The position numbers and the translations under genes are program-made. Positions 52,348 through 60,810 of a stretch of 64,000 bases of DNA are shown in pieces; the first letter of the stretch is position 1, and the number at the start of each line of letters is the position of its first letter. The notes below the pieces were generated by a model. That model saw nothing but the letters and a program-made list of their open reading frames with translations. It did not search any database and was not told the DNA's origin. The stretch spans positions 248,001 to 312,000 of the forward strand of contig JAQUPZ010000001.1 of assembly GCA_028716365.1 (NCBI GenBank), written 5' to 3'. The DNA comes from Kiritimatiellia bacterium. Its GTDB lineage: Bacteria; Verrucomicrobiota; Kiritimatiellia; UBA8416; YA12-FULL-48-11.

Positions 52348-53808
52348 ATGACACTGCATACCAGCCGAAGACAGTTCATCAAGTCCATGGCTGCTCTGGC
52401 CGCAATTTCAACTTGTCCGTATGCCTGGTCATCAAACCAGTCTTGCAGTCTCAAATTGTCTACCCGACCCAAAAAGCCGGGTTTGATTCGCGGGGCCTTT
52501 TTCTATCCATCTGTCAGCGATGTACTGGAAGGGAAATGTGAGGACAGTTGGAACGTCCAAAAGTGGTTTACCTGGCCGGGTAACCAGTTTAAGCCGGAAG
52601 AACAACAGGTAAAATTCATGAAGGAAGTTGACCGCATAACCTCCAGCATGAACCTTAATTTAAAGATCGATGAAAAACCGATCTGTACCGATGCAGGTAT
52701 CAGCGAGTTCATCAGTGGTCTCGAAACAGCCAAACCAGATGCTCTTGTTCTTTTCAATTTCTGGAACAGTTTCAGCAAAAAACTGAAGCCTATTCTTGAG
52801 ACATTCAAAGGGCCAATTATCCTTTATCATCCTGTTGGCGCAAATCATCAGATCCCGCCGGAATTGTTTCGTACAGCTCCGCGGGTACAGTATATCCATT
52901 CGATAGAGAACTGGGAGGCACTGGAACGAGGATTTAAGGCGGTTGATGCCAAGGTCCGCTTTTCCCAGAGCCGGTTGTTGCGGGTTTCGGGCAAGGCAAC
53001 GGAGGAATCGGACAGTTCTGAACCTTTCCTGAACCTTCCAATTCACACTGTTCCGGCTGATCATTTCAATAAGATATTTGACGATATGCCCCTGTATGAT
53101 GAACTGAAAAAACTTGCAAAAAAAGTACGCAGACATGCACACCACATAACAGATTTGGCTGATGTGGCTTTTACTGATGGTGTACGCGCACATGCGGCAG
53201 TTCTGAAACTTCTCGAAAAGCACCAGGCGGATGCCATAACCATTGAATGCCTTTTCCTGAAACACCGCAAGCCGTGTTTGAGCTTTTCGCTCAACAACGG
53301 CAATCTTATTCCATGCGGATGCGAAAATGACTTGAATTCAACTTTGACATTAATGCTTGGACCGGCACTTTTCGGGCAGGGCGGATTTCAGCATAATCCT
53401 GAATTTGATACAGAACAGAACATGTATTTTGCATCGCACTGCACGTGTACAACAAAACTTCACGGACCAACCAAGAAGGATACTCCTTATGACCTTAGGC
53501 CATTCTTCCACCAGATGCCAAAAAGTCTGGCAGTTGACGTGAAATGGCCTGCTGGGGAAACTGTAACCCTGTGCAAATATCACAGTGGAAAGAAAATTCT
53601 TGATGCCTGGCGCGGAACGGTCGTGTCGTCTCCTGATTGTCCACCGACCGGCGGATGTGCCACGCGCGTGCTGGTTAAGATGGATAACGTTCCGGATATT
53701 TGTAAAATTTATCCCGGTCCGCATCCGGTGTTGTTCTGCGGTGATTTTGCGAAACAGGCAAAAACCTTCGCACAGCTTTATGAATTGGAGTTAAAGGCAA
53801 ACATCTAA
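52348..53808 (+). CDS. Tat-exported L-fucose/L-arabinose isomerase-like protein (paralogue 2)
   Basis: The 486-residue protein has a Tat signal (SRRQFIKSMAALAAISTCPYAW). It shares with the protein at 35574 the segments DAGISEFISGLETAKPDALVL (there EAGITAFISGVKDKKPDGIL), CGCENDLNSTLTLMLGPALF (there AGCEADMHGATSLMLSSYLL) and YFASHCTCTTKL (there FIASHCVSGTRL). These are fucose-isomerase-like C-domain regions with candidate Glu/Asp and His ligands. CPPTGGCATRVLVKMDN near the end is also shared. GGAG lies nine bases before the ATG. The 3' end overlaps the convergent HAD gene by four bases. Reaction unproven. Confidence 0.7.
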   Translation: MTLHTSRRQFIKSMAALAAISTCPYAWSSNQSCSLKLSTRPKKPGLIRGAFFYPSVSDVLEGKCEDSWNVQKWFTWPGNQFKPEEQQVKFMKEVDRITSSMNLNLKIDEKPICTDAGISEFISGLETAKPDALVLFNFWNSFSKKLKPILETFKGPIILYHPVGANHQIPPELFRTAPRVQYIHSIENWEALERGFKAVDAKVRFSQSRLLRVSGKATEESDSSEPFLNLPIHTVPADHFNKIFDDMPLYDELKKLAKKVRRHAHHITDLADVAFTDGVRAHAAVLKLLEKHQADAITIECLFLKHRKPCLSFSLNNGNLIPCGCENDLNSTLTLMLGPALFGQGGFQHNPEFDTEQNMYFASHCTCTTKLHGPTKKDTPYDLRPFFHQMPKSLAVDVKWPAGETVTLCKYHSGKKILDAWRGTVVSSPDCPPTGGCATRVLVKMDNVPDICKIYPGPHPVLFCGDFAKQAKTFAQLYELELKANI

Positions 53809-54617
53809 TATTTTTTAGTTTTGGGTGGTATTTCACCGACATCAGCCAAAATATAATGAGGGCGGTAGGCGAATTTCTGAAGATCTTCCACAGTTGTTAC
53901 CCCGCTCAGTACCAGCACTGTTTCGATTTCAGCTTCAATACCTGCCAGGATGTCAGTGTCCATGCGATCGCCTACAATGGCCGTTTCTTCCCTTCGACAA
54001 CCAAGATTTTTTAGTGCATGACGCATCATCAATGGATTGGGTTTACCGATGAAATAGGCCTTTATTCCGGTTGCCCTTTCAATGGGCGCAACCAGCGCCC
54101 CAGTAGCTGGTACTATGCTCTTTTCAACCGGACCGGAAACATCCGGGTTCGTCCCGATAAGTTTCGCGCCTTTTAGCACCAGATCAACAGCTTTCTCAAT
54201 TTTTTCGTATGAATAAGTACGGGTTTCTCCAATGACAACATAATCAGGATTCTCATCATTCATTGAAAACCCGACGTCGTAGAGGGCATTGGTAAGTCCT
54301 GTATCACCGATAACGTACGCACTGCCTTTCGGTTTCTGGCCGGAGAGGAACATGGCCGTTGCAAGTGCGCTGGTATAATAATGCGACTCGTCTACATTTA
54401 AACCCAGGCGGGCAAGTTTCTGCCTGAGTTCGAGGCGCGAACGTTCACTGCTGTTGGTTAAAAAGACGAAATGTTTATTTTCCGATTGCAGCCATTTTAT
54501 AAAATTACGCGCGCCGGGAAGCAGTTTATTGCCGTGATAGATGACTCCATCCATATCGCATATGAACGCATTTTTCTTCCGCAGTTCTTCGATATGTTTC
54601 TTTTTCATTGAAGTCAT
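53805..54617 (-). CDS. NagD-type HAD-IIA phosphatase
   Basis: The 270-residue protein has HAD motif I in CDMDGVIYHG (Asp21, Asp23), motif II in FLTNSSERSR and motif IV in IVGDRMDTDILAG. KPNPLMMRHAL supplies the motif III lysine. The cap insertion between motifs II and III is of the C2 (HAD-IIA) type, as in NagD, phosphoglycolate phosphatase and 4-nitrophenylphosphatase. It would dephosphorylate small sugar or nucleotide phosphates. The start may be ATG 54617 or the ATG three codons later. Confidence 0.88.
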   Translation of the reverse strand: MTSMKKKHIEELRKKNAFICDMDGVIYHGNKLLPGARNFIKWLQSENKHFVFLTNSSERSRLELRQKLARLGLNVDESHYYTSALATAMFLSGQKPKGSAYVIGDTGLTNALYDVGFSMNDENPDYVVIGETRTYSYEKIEKAVDLVLKGAKLIGTNPDVSGPVEKSIVPATGALVAPIERATGIKAYFIGKPNPLMMRHALKNLGCRREETAIVGDRMDTDILAGIEAEIETVLVLSGVTTVEDLQKFAYRPHYILADVGEIPPKTKKY

Positions 54618-54767
54618 TGAAACTTACCATTACAGAAACTGAAAGTCAAAATTATGGTAATTGATCGTATACATTACGAATGTTAATGTTCATGTAAGTT
54701 CTCGCCATGTCGGATATTCTGTGACGGATTGGTTTATGTACGAATGGTATCAATCTGAGGTACACGA

Positions 54768-56372
54768 ATGATGATTAAAAGCCGGAAAAGTTTCACCGAT
54801 GTAACAGTGTTGGCTGCTGTGGCTGTCACGATTGCCTGGATTGAGATTTCTTCCGGAGTTGATAAACAGGAGCCAGTGATTCGGTGGGGTGGTTCTACCA
54901 ATTCAAACATGTCGGCTGATGTAAGGAACCTGCCTGCAGATCCCGGCAACATGGAACCATTGTGGGAATTGAAACTTGGTACGATCCAGTATTCCATACC
55001 GACAATCGATCGAGGACGGATTTATATCGGTGCCAATGATGCTTCAGTTGATCGTCCGGGTTATGAGTCTACCGGTGGCGGCGTTATCATGTGTGTCGAT
55101 CAGGCTACCGGTGAAATGATCTGGCAGTTGCCAAGTCCGCGTTACTTCCCCGGAATCAAACCGCCTTATCACTTTGACCAGTGGCGTTGCGGGGTTTGTT
55201 CGGGTCCGGTAGTGGATGGCAACAGGATTTATTTTGTAGGTCATCGAGGAGAAGTCTTATGTCTTGATCGTGACGGGCAGAGTAACGGTAATGACGGCCC
55301 TTTCATGGAAGAACTTGATTACATGGGCATCACCAATACCGCTTACAGGTTACTCGGATCAACAGATGGAGATATCATCTGGAAATATAATTTAATCCCC
55401 GAAATTGATGTTGTACCTCATGATGTTTGCGGCAGTACATTGCTGATGGTTGGAGATCTCATTTTTGCCTGCACTTCCAATGGTATTGATGACAAGCACA
55501 ACAAAATTCCAAGACCGGACGTGCCAACTCTGATTGTCCTCGACAAAAAGACCGGCAGACTGGTGGCCAGAGACGATGAGAAAATCGGTCAGCGGATGTT
55601 CCACTGCAATTGGTCGTCACCAATTGCCGGTAAGGTTAAAGGACGGACGCTGATCTTTTTCGGCGGTGGCGATGGAATTCTTTATGCCTTTGAACTGCCA
55701 CAGTCTTCGGCGGAAGTCCAGGTGCTGAAGAAGGTCTGGTCCTATGACTGCAATCCTTCAGAGTATCGTGTACGTGATGGGGTCCCGGTTCCTTATGCAA
55801 AATACAATCGTCATATTCCAGGAAGTCCGAATGAAATTATCGGTGTACCGGTACTCTATAATGGCCGGGTATATGTGGTAATAGGCCAGAGTCCCCTCCA
55901 TGGCAATGGGCGCGGTTGTCTATCCTGTGTTGATGCGGCAACAGGTACGAAAGTCTGGTCCTCTCAACTGGTTGATCGCAGTCTGGCAAATCCGGCAATA
56001 GCCGATGGTTTACTTTATATCCCGGACACTTCAGGTAACCTGCATTGTTTCGATACAGTGACAGGTGAACGATATTGGGTCCATTCACTGGAGAGGAAGG
56101 CCTGGTGTGCATCGGCTTTCGTGGCCGATGACAAGGTGTATGCCGGAACGGAAGCGAATACTGTATGGGTATTGAAAGCCGGTAAGGAAAAAGAAGTCCT
56201 GTCCCGAATGCGCCTCAAGTCCATGCCGATTACGCTTACGGCAGGCGAAGGTGTGCTTTACGTTCCAACACAGCGGAGCCTGATTGCAGTTCCGGGAGGA
56301 CCCATGGCTAAACGTATAACCAGCAACACGATCTCCGAACAGTCGTCTTCACCTACGAATACAATTCGATGA
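54768..56372 (+). CDS. Exported PQQ-type beta-propeller protein
   Basis: The 534-residue protein has an N-terminal hydrophobic export segment (VTVLAAVAVTIAWIEIS), then propeller repeats. The blades carry the family's tryptophan-docking pattern: CVDQATGEMIWQLP, VLDKKTGRLVARD, CVDAATGTKVWSSQL and CFDTVTGERYWVHSL. No PQQ-binding catalytic residues are apparent, so it is more likely a structural or sugar-sensing propeller than a quinoprotein dehydrogenase. GAGG lies eight bases before ATG 54768. It lies 93 bases upstream of the fucosidase gene in the same direction. Confidence 0.82.
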   Translation: MMIKSRKSFTDVTVLAAVAVTIAWIEISSGVDKQEPVIRWGGSTNSNMSADVRNLPADPGNMEPLWELKLGTIQYSIPTIDRGRIYIGANDASVDRPGYESTGGGVIMCVDQATGEMIWQLPSPRYFPGIKPPYHFDQWRCGVCSGPVVDGNRIYFVGHRGEVLCLDRDGQSNGNDGPFMEELDYMGITNTAYRLLGSTDGDIIWKYNLIPEIDVVPHDVCGSTLLMVGDLIFACTSNGIDDKHNKIPRPDVPTLIVLDKKTGRLVARDDEKIGQRMFHCNWSSPIAGKVKGRTLIFFGGGDGILYAFELPQSSAEVQVLKKVWSYDCNPSEYRVRDGVPVPYAKYNRHIPGSPNEIIGVPVLYNGRVYVVIGQSPLHGNGRGCLSCVDAATGTKVWSSQLVDRSLANPAIADGLLYIPDTSGNLHCFDTVTGERYWVHSLERKAWCASAFVADDKVYAGTEANTVWVLKAGKEKEVLSRMRLKSMPITLTAGEGVLYVPTQRSLIAVPGGPMAKRITSNTISEQSSSPTNTIR

Positions 56373-56465
56373 GACAACTGACCTTTAAAAGCTTTCATTT
56401 CATCCGATCAATGTTTAAAAATACTCGATGATTATAGAATACAGATCAAAAAATGGAGGACGTTT

Positions 56466-58157
56466 ATGAAGCGTATTATCCTGTCGTTGTTTGTGTCAAT
56501 GCTGACTGCCTTTTCTGTTTTTGCGGCGAGTCCGCCTGAACCTTATGGACCTGTACCAAGTGATAGACAGCTTAAATGGCATGAGCTGGAAATGTATGCG
56601 TTCATTCATTTTACCGTAAACACTTTTACCGACAGGGAATGGGGCCTGGGCAGTGAATCGGAAAATATTTTTAATCCTACGGAATTTAATGCGGACAAAA
56701 TAGTCAGTGCCCTGAAGGACGGCGGTTTAAGGGGCGTTGTCCTTACCTGCAAACATCATGATGGTTTCTGTCTGTGGCCGAGCCAGTACACGGAACATTC
56801 CGTCAAGAACAGTCCGTGGAAAAATGGGAAAGGCGATATGGTGAAGGAAATTTCCGATGCATGTAAAAAGCATGGATTGAAATTCGGGACTTATCTTTCG
56901 CCGTGGGACCGTAACCACAAGGATTATGCCAGGCCGGAATACATTACCTATTACCGTAACCAGCTCCGTGAACTGCTTACGAATTACGGACCGATTTTTG
57001 AGATGTGGTTTGACGGCGCCAACGGCGGTGACGGTTATTACGGCGGCGCAAATGAGAAGCGCAAGATCGATAACCGCACTTATTATGACTGGGACAATAC
57101 ATGGAAAATTGTGCGCGAACTCCAGCCGGATGCGTGCATGTTCAGTGATGGTGGTCCTGATGTGCGCTGGGTTGGCAACGAATCCGGTTTTGCCGGTGAA
57201 ACATGCTGGGCTACGATGAATCGCGATGGTCTGCTCCCGGGTCATGCCGATCCGAAATTACTTAACATTGGCGAGCGACCAGGTACGCATTGGCTGCCGG
57301 CCGAAGTTGATGTTTCAATAAGACCCGGCTGGTTTTATCATGCAAACCAGGATGAAAAGGTCAAATCTGTAGCCCACCTGCTCAAGATTTACTACGAATC
57401 GGTCGGCCGCGGCGCCAACCTGATTCTGAATGTTCCGCCGGACCGCCGCGGACTGGTTCATGAGATTGATGCCAAGGCTCTCCGGGAATGGAAACGTATT
57501 ATTGACGCCACATTTGCGATTGACCTTGCAAAAGGGGCCATAGCGACTGCAAGTAACACACGTGGAAAGGACAAACAGTTTTCGCCGGGAAATTTGACTG
57601 ATAACCGGAAAGACACTTATTGGGCCACGGACGATAATATAACAACACCTGAATTGATACTGGATCTCGGCAAGAAGGTGACATTGAATGTGATACAAAT
57701 ACGTGAGTATTTGCCACTTGGACAGAGAGTTGACAGCTTTGCAGTAGATTACTGGAACAATGACAAATGGGAAGAGTTTGCAAGTGCAACAAGTATCGGC
57801 AATAAGCGTTTGCTTCGCACCAGATACATCACGACATCCAAAGTCAGGGTACGTATAACTAAGGCGGCCGCCTGTCCGGCCATTTCAGAAATAGGTCTGT
57901 TCGCCAGTCCTGCCCAATTAAGTAATCCGATAATTAAACGCGACAAGACAGGAGAAGTGACTATCGCATGCGATTTCGTAGGGCCGTGGATCCGTTACAC
58001 GACCGATGGATCGGAACCAACAGAGAATTCACAGTTGTTTGAGAAGTCTTTTCCATTACCCGGTGGTGGCATGGTCAAGGCACGGGCATTTCTGCTGGAT
58101 CAGAAATTGCAGAGTGACGTCATGACCGAAACTTTCAATAAAATGAAGGGCAAATAG
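56466..58157 (+). CDS. Secreted alpha-L-fucosidase, GH29, with F5/8C and CHB_HEX-like C-terminus
   Basis: The 563-residue enzyme would remove terminal alpha-L-fucose. It has a signal peptide (ILSLFVSMLTAFSVFAAS). The GH29 barrel shows WHELEMYAFIHFTVNTF, TCKHHDGFCLWPS at about 94-106 and the nucleophile Asp183 in IFEMWFDGANGG. VGRGANLILNVPPDRRGLVHE closes the barrel. A discoidin-like F5/8C carbohydrate-binding domain follows (about 355-480, KGAIATASNTRG to ISEIGLFAS). A chitobiase-C-like segment (IRYTTDGSEPTENS) ends the protein. GGAGG precedes the ATG by seven bases. Confidence 0.94.
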   Translation: MKRIILSLFVSMLTAFSVFAASPPEPYGPVPSDRQLKWHELEMYAFIHFTVNTFTDREWGLGSESENIFNPTEFNADKIVSALKDGGLRGVVLTCKHHDGFCLWPSQYTEHSVKNSPWKNGKGDMVKEISDACKKHGLKFGTYLSPWDRNHKDYARPEYITYYRNQLRELLTNYGPIFEMWFDGANGGDGYYGGANEKRKIDNRTYYDWDNTWKIVRELQPDACMFSDGGPDVRWVGNESGFAGETCWATMNRDGLLPGHADPKLLNIGERPGTHWLPAEVDVSIRPGWFYHANQDEKVKSVAHLLKIYYESVGRGANLILNVPPDRRGLVHEIDAKALREWKRIIDATFAIDLAKGAIATASNTRGKDKQFSPGNLTDNRKDTYWATDDNITTPELILDLGKKVTLNVIQIREYLPLGQRVDSFAVDYWNNDKWEEFASATSIGNKRLLRTRYITTSKVRVRITKAAACPAISEIGLFASPAQLSNPIIKRDKTGEVTIACDFVGPWIRYTTDGSEPTENSQLFEKSFPLPGGGMVKARAFLLDQKLQSDVMTETFNKMKGK

Positions 58158-58176
58158 TTCTTGGATAATAATTACA

Positions 58177-58947
58177 CTATAATCGTTCGACAGAGAAACC
58201 GCCATCAACCATTACGACCTGGCCTGTGGAGTAGGGCAGATTACCCTGCGCCAGCATGGTGACAGCTTTGCCTACATCTTCAGGCGTACCCCAGCGCGGT
58301 TGGAGCAACAATCCTTCAGAAATCAGTTTGTCATACTTGGCCTGGACTGTGGCAGTCATATCGGTACTGATGATACCGGGTCGCACTTCATAAACCGTTA
58401 TGCCGAACTCTGCAAGACGTACAGCCCAGAGCCGGGTCGCCATACTGATTCCAGCCTTTGATATGCAATATTCACCGCGATTCAGCGAAGCAACGGTTGC
58501 AGAGATTGACGAAACGTTGATGATGCATCCTTCGAAGTTACGGTGTGCCTTTTTCTGTTCTATCATCCAGCGCGCGATCTGCTGGGTCAGGAAATATGGT
58601 CCGCGCAGGTTGACGTTGATAACTTCATCAAAACTTTCTTCCGTGGCATCGAGAATATCGTTCCGCTGACGCGGTGCAATCCCGGCATTGTTAACGAGGA
58701 CATTCAACTGTTTGAATTTTTTCCGGACAGCGTCAACAAGTTGTTTGCGGTCTTCTGTCCTGCTGACGTCCGCCTGAACATATAAAACTTTTCTATGTAT
58801 TGACCGGAGTTTTCTGACAGCATCCGCCACGGCGTTTTCAGGACGTGTCCCGCAGATACAAATGTCAAATCCGGAACGTGCCAGCGACAGTGCCACTCCG
58901 AACCCGATACCCCGGCTTCCTCCAGTTATCAAAGCAGTTCTTTTCAT
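58177..58947 (-). CDS. Short-chain dehydrogenase/reductase
   Basis: The 256-residue classical SDR has the NAD(P) motif TGGSRGIGFG, NNAG in VLVNNAGIAPR, the catalytic Ser in NVSSISATV and YCISK (Tyr-x-x-x-Lys). The C-terminus VVMVDGGFSVERL is typical of FabG/KduD-like members. ATG 58947 is preferred because AAAGGATGATT lies just before it and overlaps the stop of the Gfo/Idh gene. In an operon with a GH88 hydrolase it could act like KduD on a deoxy-keto-uronate (inference). Confidence 0.88.
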   Translation of the reverse strand: MKRTALITGGSRGIGFGVALSLARSGFDICICGTRPENAVADAVRKLRSIHRKVLYVQADVSRTEDRKQLVDAVRKKFKQLNVLVNNAGIAPRQRNDILDATEESFDEVINVNLRGPYFLTQQIARWMIEQKKAHRNFEGCIINVSSISATVASLNRGEYCISKAGISMATRLWAVRLAEFGITVYEVRPGIISTDMTATVQAKYDKLISEGLLLQPRWGTPEDVGKAVTMLAQGNLPYSTGQVVMVDGGFSVERL

Positions 58948-58949
58948 AA

Positions 58950-60110
58950 TCATCCTTTTAGTTCGGGTATTTTTATCCATGAACGTTTTTTCCAGGATGC
59001 CAGTCCGCTTTCTGCAAGTTGCACGCCTTTTGCGCCTTCAAGGAGTGTCCAGCGGAATGGTTCATTTTTCACAATGTGGCGCAGGAACAGTTCCCACTCC
59101 GCCTTGAAGGCGTTATCATATTCACGTTGATCAGGCAGTTTCTGCCAGCCATCAAAGAAACTTATAGGCTGGGGTTCATCCGGATTCCAGACAGGGCGTG
59201 GAGTTGCACCATAGGGTTGGATCCAAACATCGCGCAGACCGGCGACAGCTGATCCTTTTGTGCCATCCACCTGGATTGTAAGAAGATCATCGCGGCGGAC
59301 ACGCACGATCCAGGAGGAATTGAAGTGTGCAATCACACCACCATCCAGTTCAAAAGTAGCATATGCGGAATCTTCGGCGGTAGCCTTGTATTTCTTTCCC
59401 TGCTCGTCATAACGGATGGGAAGGTGAGTGGCTCCAAGACAAGAAACGGCTTTGACTTCACCGAAAATGTTGTCGAGTACATAACGCCAGTGACAAAGCA
59501 TGTCGAGAATTATGCCGCCACCATCTTCCTTGCGATAATTCCATGATGGCCGTTGCGCCGGTATGGTGTCACCTTCAAAGACCCAGTAACCGAACTCACC
59601 GCGGACCGACAGAATCCGGCCAAAGAAATCCCGATGAATCAGTTCTTTGATCTTCATAAGACCCGGCAACCATAGTTTGTCCTGTACAACACCGTTTTTG
59701 ACGCCTGCTTTCTTTGCAAGTTTATACAGTTCATAAGCGTCCCTGGTGTTTACGGCAGTTGGTTTTTCGCAGTAAATGTGCTTGCCAGCACGGATTGCTT
59801 TTTTAACGGCCTCGTAGCGTTGTTGGGTGGTCTGGGCATCAAAGTAAATCTGATTATTCTTATCAGCCAGCGCTTCGTCGAGGTCGGTTGTCCAGCGTGA
59901 AATTCCTGAACATTTCGCCAACTGCTGAAGTTTCTGAGGATTACGTCCGAGCAGAACAGGATCCGGCATAATGCGTTCGGATGAACTCAGTTTTATTCCA
60001 CCCTGTTTAATGATGGCAACCATGGACCGCATGAGGTGCTGATTGGTCCCCATGCGACCTGTTACGCCGTTCATGATAATGCCGATGTTGTGTGTTTTAA
60101 TTTCACTCAT
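58950..60110 (-). CDS. Cytoplasmic Gfo/Idh/MocA oxidoreductase
   Basis: Unlike the two Tat-exported homologues, this 386-residue protein has no signal. NIGIIMNGVTGRMGTNQHLMRS is the nucleotide-binding start, and GKHIYCEKPTAVN is the family motif. LDMLCHWRYVLDNIFGEVKAV and the central beta-sheet domain match sugar-dehydrogenase members. AAAGGGA precedes ATG 60110. It is followed directly by the SDR gene, and both lie downstream of the GH88 and cupin genes, which suggests oxidation of an unsaturated-uronate product or its isomer (inference). Confidence 0.9.
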   Translation of the reverse strand: MSEIKTHNIGIIMNGVTGRMGTNQHLMRSMVAIIKQGGIKLSSSERIMPDPVLLGRNPQKLQQLAKCSGISRWTTDLDEALADKNNQIYFDAQTTQQRYEAVKKAIRAGKHIYCEKPTAVNTRDAYELYKLAKKAGVKNGVVQDKLWLPGLMKIKELIHRDFFGRILSVRGEFGYWVFEGDTIPAQRPSWNYRKEDGGGIILDMLCHWRYVLDNIFGEVKAVSCLGATHLPIRYDEQGKKYKATAEDSAYATFELDGGVIAHFNSSWIVRVRRDDLLTIQVDGTKGSAVAGLRDVWIQPYGATPRPVWNPDEPQPISFFDGWQKLPDQREYDNAFKAEWELFLRHIVKNEPFRWTLLEGAKGVQLAESGLASWKKRSWIKIPELKG

Positions 60111-60141
60111 TCTTGTCCCTTTCGTTTAAATTTTATACAAT

Positions 60142-60246
60142 CCCCTCACCCGCCCTTCGCCAAGCTCATGACGACCTCTACCTCAAGGGGCGAGGCGGGG
60201 CCACTACTTCCTCTCCATTATAGGGGAGAGGATTGAGGTGAGGGTG
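60142..60246. repeat. CCCTCACC...GGTGAGGG repeat, copy overlapping the cupin 3' end
   Basis: A 105-base element bounded by CCCCTCACCC and GGTGAGGGT. Inside are two more inverted pairs, CTCAAGGGGCGAG and CTCTCC/GGGGAGAG. It overlaps the last 11 codons and stop of the cupin gene. A related copy lies at 60711-60798. Confidence 0.8.
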
Positions 60247-60688
60247 TAATTCCTTTTGTACATTGTTGACGTGCGCCTGCCGGTAAAGGCGGCGCTTCGA
60301 TTCCTGCTCTTGGCAGTGTTCCTGCAAGTTCCTGTTTCCAGTGTGCAACATTACCGGCTGGCCCATAGCAATAAATCATTTTCAGAGGCGTCGATCCGAT
60401 ATTGGTCATTTGGTGAAATATGCCGTTAGGAATGTAAGCTGCCTGACCCGTTTTCAATATCTGCCGTTCTGTTCCAAGGCACATTTCACCGGTACCTTCT
60501 ATAATGAAATAAACTTCTTCCTGTTCCTGGTTATGCCACGGTACCTGTCCGCCATCAGGTTCCAGCGTCACCATTCCTATGGCAAAATTCTTTGCTTGGA
60601 TTGGTGAAACACCGCCGACAATGTTTTGTGTGCGACGCCGGGCTGGATAGGTTCGTCCTTCGATTTTATTCAAATCTGCAATAATCAT
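60218..60688 (-). CDS. Cupin-domain protein with repeat-derived C-terminus
   Basis: The 156-residue protein has one cupin domain: PDGGQVPWHNQEQEEVYFIIEGTGEMCLG is motif 1 with His, Glu and Glu in the metal positions, and AAYIPNGIFHQMTNIG is motif 2 with His. It may be a sugar isomerase or binding protein of the uronate pathway. AGGAG lies eight bases before ATG 60688. The final residues (GITPSPQSSPL) and the stop are encoded by a palindromic repeat, so the native end has probably been replaced. Between it and the GH88 gene lies another copy of that repeat. Confidence 0.84.
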   Translation of the reverse strand: MIIADLNKIEGRTYPARRRTQNIVGGVSPIQAKNFAIGMVTLEPDGGQVPWHNQEQEEVYFIIEGTGEMCLGTERQILKTGQAAYIPNGIFHQMTNIGSTPLKMIYCYGPAGNVAHWKQELAGTLPRAGIEAPPLPAGARQQCTKGITPSPQSSPL

Positions 60689-60710
60689 TTTGTTTTCTCC
60701 TGAATTTATT

Positions 60711-60798
60711 CCCCCTCACCTTGTCCTCTCCCTCAAGGGGAGAGGAATGCTCTTCTTTTTTCCCTCGCCCTTCAGGGGAGAGGGTTCGGGTGAGGGTG
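60711..60798. repeat. CCCTCACC...GGTGAGGG repeat, second copy
   Basis: An 88-base element with outer CCCCCTCACC/GGTGAGGGTG and inner CCTCTCCCTCAAGGGGAGAG plus CCCTCGCCCTTCAGGGGAGA. It fills the gap between the GH88 and cupin genes within the minus-strand unit. Confidence 0.8.
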
Positions 60799-60810
60799 CA
60801 GTACATTAAT

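Noticed and set aside
60246-60810. Possible frameshift joining the cupin and GH88 genes
   Set aside because: Both are complete single-domain proteins with their own ribosome sites and a repeat between them.
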